Source of the DNA: Haematobia irritans
Taxonomy: Eukaryota > Arthropoda > Insecta > Diptera > Muscidae
Assembly (NCBI RefSeq): GCF_050003625.1
Contig: NC_134397.1
Coordinates: forward strand, 266,346,070 to 266,410,069
Length of the DNA stretch: 64,000 bases
Reading direction: 5' to 3'
Made by a program: the position numbers and the translations under genes. Numbering within the stretch: position 1 is the stretch's first letter; every line of letters begins with the position of its first letter. The notes beneath the pieces were generated by a model that was not told the origin of the DNA, made no database searches, and saw only the letters and a list, made by a program, of their open reading frames with translations. This document shows positions 58,591 through 64,000 of this stretch, one piece after another.

Positions 58591-60985
58591 TGATGTATTT
58601 TTGTGTGCAAAGTACAGCTCGCAGTTTTAGTCCGATTGTCCTAAAATTTGGTATAGGGTCCTGCTTCGGCTCAAAGACGATCCCTATTGATTTTGGAAAA
58701 AATCGGTTCAGATTTAGATATAGCTGCCATATATATTTTTCGCCGATGTGGTCATAATTGGCGTGTATATCAACCGATCTTCCTCAAATTCCGTACATCC
58801 GAATATTTTATGGGTCTCGAAAAACTTGCAAAATACCAGCCAAATCGGTTCAGATTTAGATATAGCTCTCATATATAGCTTTCGCCCGATTTACACTCAT
58901 TTGCCCAAAGAGGCCAATTTATAACTCCGATTTGGTTGAAATTTTGCACAGGGAGTAGAATTAGCATTGTAACTATACGTGCCAAATTTGGTTGACATCG
59001 GTTCAGATTTGGATATATCTCCCATATATAGCTTTCGCCCGATTTACACTCATATGACCACAGAGGCCAATTTTTAACTCCGATTTAGTTGAAATTTTGC
59101 ACAGGCAGTAGAATTTGCATTGAAACTATGCATGCCAAATTTGGTTGAAATCGGTTCAGATTTGGATATATCTCCCATATATAGCTTTCGCCCGATTTAC
59201 ACTCATATGACCACAGAGGCCAATTTTTTGCTCCGATTTAGTTGAAATTTTGCACAGGGAGTAGAATTAGCATTGTAGCTATGCGTGCCAAATTTGGTTA
59301 AAATCGGTTCAGATTTAGATATATCTCCCATATATAGCTTTCGCCCGATTTACACTCATATGACCACAGAGGCCAATTTTTTGCTCCGATTTAGTTGAAA
59401 TTTTGCACAGAGAGTATAATTAGCATTGTTGCTATGCGTGCCAAATTTGGTTGAAATCGGTTCAGATTTAGATATAGCTCCCATATATATGTTTTTCTGA
59501 TTTTGACAAAAATGGTCAAAATACCAACAATTTCCTTGTAAAATCGCCACTGCTTAGTCGCAAAGTTGTAAAAATGACTCTAATTTTCCTAAACTTCTAA
59601 TACATATATATCGAGCGATAAATCATAAATAAACTTTTGCAAAGTTTCCTTAAAATTGCTTCAGATTTAAATGTTTCCCATATTTATACCCTTCACCACT
59701 ACTGTGGTACAGGGTATAATAAGTTTGTGCATTTGTATGTAACGCCAAGAAGGAGTAATCATAGACCAACCTTTTAGTATACGGATCGGCTTAGAATTAA
59801 ATTCTGAGTCGATTTAGCGATGTCCGTCTGTCTGTCTGTCCGTCTGTCTGTCCGTCTGTCTGTCCGTCTGTCTGTCTGTCTGTCTGTCTGTTGATGTATT
59901 TTTGTGTGCAAAGTACAGCTCGCAGTTTTAGTCCGATTGTCCTAAAATTTGGTATAGGGTCCTGCTTCGGCTCAAAGACGATCCCTATTGATTTTGGAAA
60001 AAATCGGTTCAGATTTAGATATAGCTGCCATATATATTTTTCGCCGATGTGGTCATAATTGGCGTGTATATCAACCGATCTTCCTCAAATTCCGTACATC
60101 CGAATATTTTATGGGTCTCGAAAAACTTGCAAAATACCAGCCAAATCGGTTCAGATTTAGATATAGCTCTCATATATAGCTTTCGCCCGATTTACACTCA
60201 TTTGCCCAAAGAGGCCAATTTATAACTCCGATTTGGTTGAAATTTTGCACAGGGAGTAGAATTAGCATTGTAACTATACGTGCCAAATTTGGTTGACATC
60301 GGTTCAGATTTGGATATATCTCCCATATATAGCTTTCGCCCGATTTACACTCATATGACCACAGAGGCCAATTTTTAACTCCGATTTAGTTGAAATTTTG
60401 CACAGGCAGTAGAATTTGCATTGAAACTATGCATGCCAAATTTGGTTGAAATCGGTTCAGATTTGGATATATCTCCCATATATAGCTTTCGCCCGATTTA
60501 CACTCATATGACCACAGAGGCCAATTTTTTGCTCCGATTTAGTTGAAATTTTGCACAGGGAGTAGAATTAGCATTGTAGCTATGCGTGCCAAATTTGGTT
60601 AAAATCGGTTCAGATTTAGATATATCTCCCATATATAGCTTTCGCCCGATTTACACTCATATGACCACAGAGGCCAATTTTTTGCTCCGATTTAGTTGAA
60701 ATTTTGCACAGAGAGTATAATTAGCATTGTTGCTATGCGTGCCAAATTTGGTTGAAATCGGTTCAGATTTAGATATAGCTCCCATATATATGTATTTCTG
60801 ATTTTGACAAAAATGGTCAAAATACCAACAATTTCCTTGTAAAATCGCCACTGCTTAGTCGCAAAGTTGTAAAAATGACTCTAATTTTCCTAAACTTCTA
60901 ATACATATATATCGAGCGATAAATCATAAATAAACTTTTGCAAAGTTTCCTTAAAATTGCTTCAGATTTAAATGTTTCCCATATT
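50554..60985 (+). repeat. Tandem array of eight family B heads, 1.30 kb each
   Basis: Unit starts (TATACCCTTCACC) are at 50554, 51859, 53164, 54469, 55774, 57075, 58376 and 59685. Spacings are 1305 (four times), 1301, 1301, 1309 and a last unit of 1301 bp; the differences are multiples of four and lie in the (GTCT)n run. Outside it, units differ by only a few bases (GCGTGCC versus GCATGCC in unit 1; TGTATTTCTG in unit 8). Each unit holds the 5' end, core, microsatellite and five to six 153-bp repeats, then stops at TTTCCCATATT where the next TATACCC begins. The tail is missing from every unit. The repeated short frames are by-products. Confidence 0.97.
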
Positions 60986-61977
60986 TTTTTACTAACATTG
61001 TGTTCCACCCTAGTGCATTAGCCGACTTAAATTTTGAGTCTATAGATTTTGTAGAAGTCTATCAAATTCTTCCAGATCGAGTGATATTTAAATGTATGTA
61101 TTTGGGACAAACCTTTATATATAGCCCCAAACACATTTGACGGATGTGATATGGTATCGAAAATTTAGATCTACAAAGTGGTGCAGGGTATAATATAGTC
61201 GGCCCCGCCCGACTTTAGACTTTCCATACTGGTTTTTTACTAACATTGTGTTCCACCCTAGTGCATTAGCCGACTTAAATTTTGAGTCTATAGATTTTGT
61301 AGAAGTCTATCAAATTCTTCCAGATCGAGTGATATTTAAATGTATGTATTTGGGACAAACCTTTATATATAGCCCCAAACACATTTGACGGATGTGATAT
61401 GGTATCGAAAATTTAGATCTACAAAGTGGTGCAGGGTATAATATAGTCGGCCCCGCCCGACTTTAGACTTTCCATACTGGTTTTTTACTAACATTGTGTT
61501 CCACCCTAGTGCATTAGCCGACTTAAATTTTGAGTCTATAGATTTTGTAGAAGTCTATCAAATTCTTCCAGATCGAGTGATATTTAAATGTATGTATTTG
61601 GGACAAACCTTTATATATAGCCCCAAACACATTTGACGGATGTGATATGGTATCGAAAATTTAGATCTACAAAGTGGTGCAGGGTATAATATAGTCGGCC
61701 CCGCCCGACTTTAGACTTTCCATACTGGTTTTTTACTAACATTGTGTTCCACCCTAGTGCATTAGCCGACTTAAATTTTGAGTCTATAGATTTTGTAGAA
61801 GTCTATCAAATTCTTCCAGATCGAGTGATATTTAAATGTATGTATTTGGGACAAACCTTTATATATAGCCCCAAACACATTTGACGGATGTGATATGGTA
61901 TCGAAAATTTAGATCTACAAAGTGGTGCAGGGTATAATATAGTCGGCCCCGCCCGACTTTAGACTTTCCATACTGGT
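60986..61977 (+). repeat. Tandem array of four family B tails, 248 bp each
   Basis: The phrase ACTAACATTGTGTTCC starts at 60991, 61239, 61487 and 61735, exactly 248 bp apart. Each unit ends in GTGGTGCAGGGTATA, the hairpin GTCGGCCCCGCCCGAC, GACTTTCCATACTGGT. All four share the variant terminus ATACTGGT instead of the usual TTACTTGT. The last ends at 61977. Confidence 0.97.
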
Positions 61978-62759
61978 TAAATTTAAATTCATGTTATGAA
62001 TCCATTTTTAAAAATTCCCTCAATTAATCCCAATATGCCCAAAACTGGGATATCATAATCTGTGTGGCCCCATAGACCAAGTCATGCTGGTATATGTAGA
62101 TGAAGTTGGCTATATTGGCTAGTTTATGATGCAATGTCGCTTCATTGAAAGTTTCCCTTTCAACCACACTAGCAGAACCACAGAAAAGTTTCAATTTTGT
62201 TATTCCACATATTGACCCAGAGAAGAAGAGTAAAGAAATACCCAGATGCATGGTAACAATGTGGTATGGAGACTATTTGTTAAAGAAGATTTAGCTTAGT
62301 ATTAAATGTACTTACAGTGATATTATGGTTGCATTTATGTAAGATTTCTCATACATCTCTCACATGGACCCATAACACACATATATGAACCCTTTCACGA
62401 CACTCACACACACACACACATATACCCACATGCACGCATTTATGTTCAGATGCATGCATATTTGTAGAGGATATTCTTTAATATCCTTCCACCCACACGT
62501 ACTTACATACTGGAGGAAATTTCTTTGTGGTTTCTAAGAGAAAGTCCATATTGGTTTGAAAAATTCTTGGATGCCACCGACTTTGAAACGTTTGGTCCAG
62601 ATGAGCATTTTTGTAGAAATTTACTTGTCATACCATCTGCAAGATATGCTGGATATGCGATATTTTCTTTTCCTTCAGGAGTAATGACATTGGATACACT
62701 CAAAAAAAAGGGGGCATTAAAGCCAATTTAACTTTATTTTATTTCATGAAAAATATTTT
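61978..62759 (-). other. Possible spliced gene on the minus strand, unrecognised
   Basis: An open stretch 62704-62506 is preceded by a pyrimidine-rich run ending in AG and followed by a strong GTAAGT donor. It reads SNVITPEGKENIAYPAYLADG, then SKFLQKCSSGPN. A second open stretch, from an AG near 62279 to the stop at 62024, contains LHHKLANIANFIYIY. The reading phases across the putative intron do not join these two frames; the joined frame stops after 23 codons. No family is recognised and the plus strand is also open at 62525-62731. I treat this as a candidate only. Confidence 0.25.
62401..62420. repeat. (CA)n microsatellite
   Basis: A short CA run within a wider region of CACA/ACAT sequence (62340-62460). 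Confidence 0.8.
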
Positions 62760-63359
62760 GATTTAGTAGCAAATAGTAAGTTAAATTAGCTTTAATAATT
62801 TGTTGTTTTCTGTAGTTAAATGTACAAATTTTATTAAAAATGTATCTATATTGAAGTTTGTAATACGCTAATGAACTTTTGACTTTTTCTTTTGATCGTT
62901 GTGAATTTCGACGTTTTAATGAATTTTCTTCATAAATAGAGCTATATGGCAATCTCCTTTCAATTCAAATTCGACATTTCGAATTTTCGTTAAAGTTCGA
63001 TTAGTTGATTTTGGTCACTACAAAATGTCGATTAAACGATTTGGACCATCATTAATGAGTAGCACTTAGGATGTGTAATAAGAATCGAGAATGTCTGAAA
63101 AATTTTAAAAAGCCGACTTTTGCGATTAGTGAACTCGGGATTTTCAACTTTTTAATGAATTTACTCTATAAAGAGAGATACATGAATTTTTTCATTCAAT
63201 TCAAATTTGACTTTTCGACTCATTCGTTATTTATAAAAATTTGATTTGTGCTAATTTTACAAAAATTGGAAAGTCGATTTATACATTGTAACCAATATCA
63301 AAGGTTGTTTTGTCGATTTTGAAGATTACACAAAGTCGAATTCAACATTAGTAAAAAAA
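62760..63359. other. AT-rich, no gene
   Basis: Recurrent phrases such as TTCGACTTT, AAAGTCGAT and TTTTAATGAATTT suggest a decayed local duplication (62890-62990 and 63110-63200 are alike). Nothing is recognised. Confidence 0.35.
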
Positions 63360-63693
63360 ACAAGTATATACGGCCGTAAGTTCGGCCAGGCCGAATCTTA
63401 TGTACCCTCCACCATGGATTGCGTAGAAACTTCTACGAAAGACTGTCATCCACAATCGAAGTACTTGGGTTGTGGTATCTTAAAACTGGTTGTTAATGAC
63501 CATATACTAGCACAATGTATCAAATTTCAATTCACTCGGATGAAATTTGCTCTTCCAATGGGCTTTGGAGTTCAAATCTGGGGATCGGTTTATATGGGGC
63601 CTATATATGATTATGGATTTAGACCAATTTTTGCATGGGAGTATGAGGCCATATATTAACACCACGTACCAAATTTCAACTGAATCAGATGAA
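63360..63693 (-). mobile_element. Family A 3' end with part of the central repeats (A10)
   Basis: It runs from ACAAGTATATACGGCCG at 63360, through the hairpin GTTCGGCCAGGCCGAA and ACCCTCCACCATGG. The element jumps from the 3' region straight into one and a half central repeats (63488-63690), then stops at the satellite. Confidence 0.82.
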
Positions 63694-64000
63694 TGGCCAA
63701 AAAAGTTTTTCATATAAAAATTTTAATTCTTTTAGGATTTGAGTGAATTTTTCAATTATTTGGAGGTGGTAACGCATTAAAATCGTTTTCGCTCTAGGAC
63801 GCTTAAGAGATATATGGCCCAAAGAAGTTTTTTGTATAAAAATTTTAATTGTTTAAGATATAGTTGAATTTTAAATTTTTTTTTGGGTAATTTTTTTTTG
63901 AGGTTGTCGCTTTACGACGCATATTTAAGGAGATATGGCCAAACGCAGTTTTCCATAAAAAAAAATTATTTTTTTTGGATTTGGTTGGATTTTTCAATTT
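63694..64000. repeat. Edge of an AT-rich satellite, period about 119 bp
   Basis: The phrase ATGGCCMAA, then AGTTTT, TATAAAAATTTTAATT starts at about 63694, 63813 and 63932, with ACGCTTAAGAGATAT/ACGCATATTTAAGGAGATAT at the unit joins. It is cut by the window end, so copy number is unknown. Confidence 0.65.

Noticed and set aside
50689..60851. Short open frames (80, 63 and 64 codons) repeated in every 1.3-kb unit, some rich in Ser-Val-Cys-Leu
   Set aside because: They recur because the DNA unit recurs; the Ser/Val/Cys/Leu part is translated (GTCT)n. No start context or domain is visible, and the length of the first changes with the microsatellite.

Overview
The window looks like transposon-dense euchromatin from a dipteran, most likely a muscid fly of the Haematobia/Stomoxys/Musca type. 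Three things point there: copies of an irritans-subfamily mariner very close to Himar1, host genes of the insect DUF1091 family with tiny introns, and mini-me/DINE-1-like elements carrying a (GTCY)n microsatellite. The species call is inference. There is no bacterial or viral gene content and no CRISPR.

Host genes are few. Three paralogous DUF1091 (DM8) secreted-protein genes share one three-exon plan: a signal-peptide exon of 57-63 nt, a body exon of 345-348 nt and a last exon beginning Gly-Asn-Tyr. The gene at 32247-32935 (+) is intact. The gene at 35276-35962 (+) has a one-base slip in a T8 run near its end. The gene at 17056-16371 (-) is dead: it has a TGA in exon 2 and a DD37E transposon in its last codons. 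A weakly supported spliced gene may lie on the minus strand at 62024-62704.

The rest is layered mobile DNA. The dominant class is a group of non-autonomous Helentron-like (HINE/DINE-1/mini-me) elements in at least three families, called A, B and C here. All have the order 5' TATACCC with subterminal inverted repeat, (GTCY)n, central 153-bp tandem repeats, a second subterminal repeat, a GC-rich hairpin, and 3' ACTTGT. Related empty sites inside the window fix the termini of families A and B exactly and show insertion between two T residues without target duplication. Also present are: three Himar1-like mariners, one DD37E Tc1/mariner-type element, four hAT-type elements with 8-bp target duplications (one keeping a BED zinc finger), a 1.44-kb TA-flanked TIR element in several copies, an RNase H-bearing LINE, three tRNA-derived SINE families, a jockey/R1-type RT fragment and a gypsy-type RNase H fragment.

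Layout: 0-10 kb, family A elements and a (TA)n-tailed insertion; 9.4-18.6 kb, mariners, DD37E and the broken DUF1091 gene; 18.9-25.2 kb, TIR and hAT elements; 25.5-31.7 kb, Helentron-like elements, SINEs and a mariner fragment; 32.2-36 kb, the two better DUF1091 genes hemmed in by insertions; 36.3-50.3 kb, nested transposons (family A and B elements inside a TIR element; hAT and family A inside a LINE); 50.55-61.98 kb, a striking array of eight near-identical 1.30-kb family B 'heads' followed by four 248-bp family B 'tails'; 62-64 kb, sparse sequence and the edge of an AT-rich satellite.

The most interesting system is the head/tail array and the general rule behind it. Family B elements appear able to insert into a T-run inside themselves, which splits each element into separately amplifiable head and tail modules. 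A second strong result is a LINE and a SINE that share the same 3' tail ending in CCTAA repeats, the signature of a LINE/SINE mobilisation pair.
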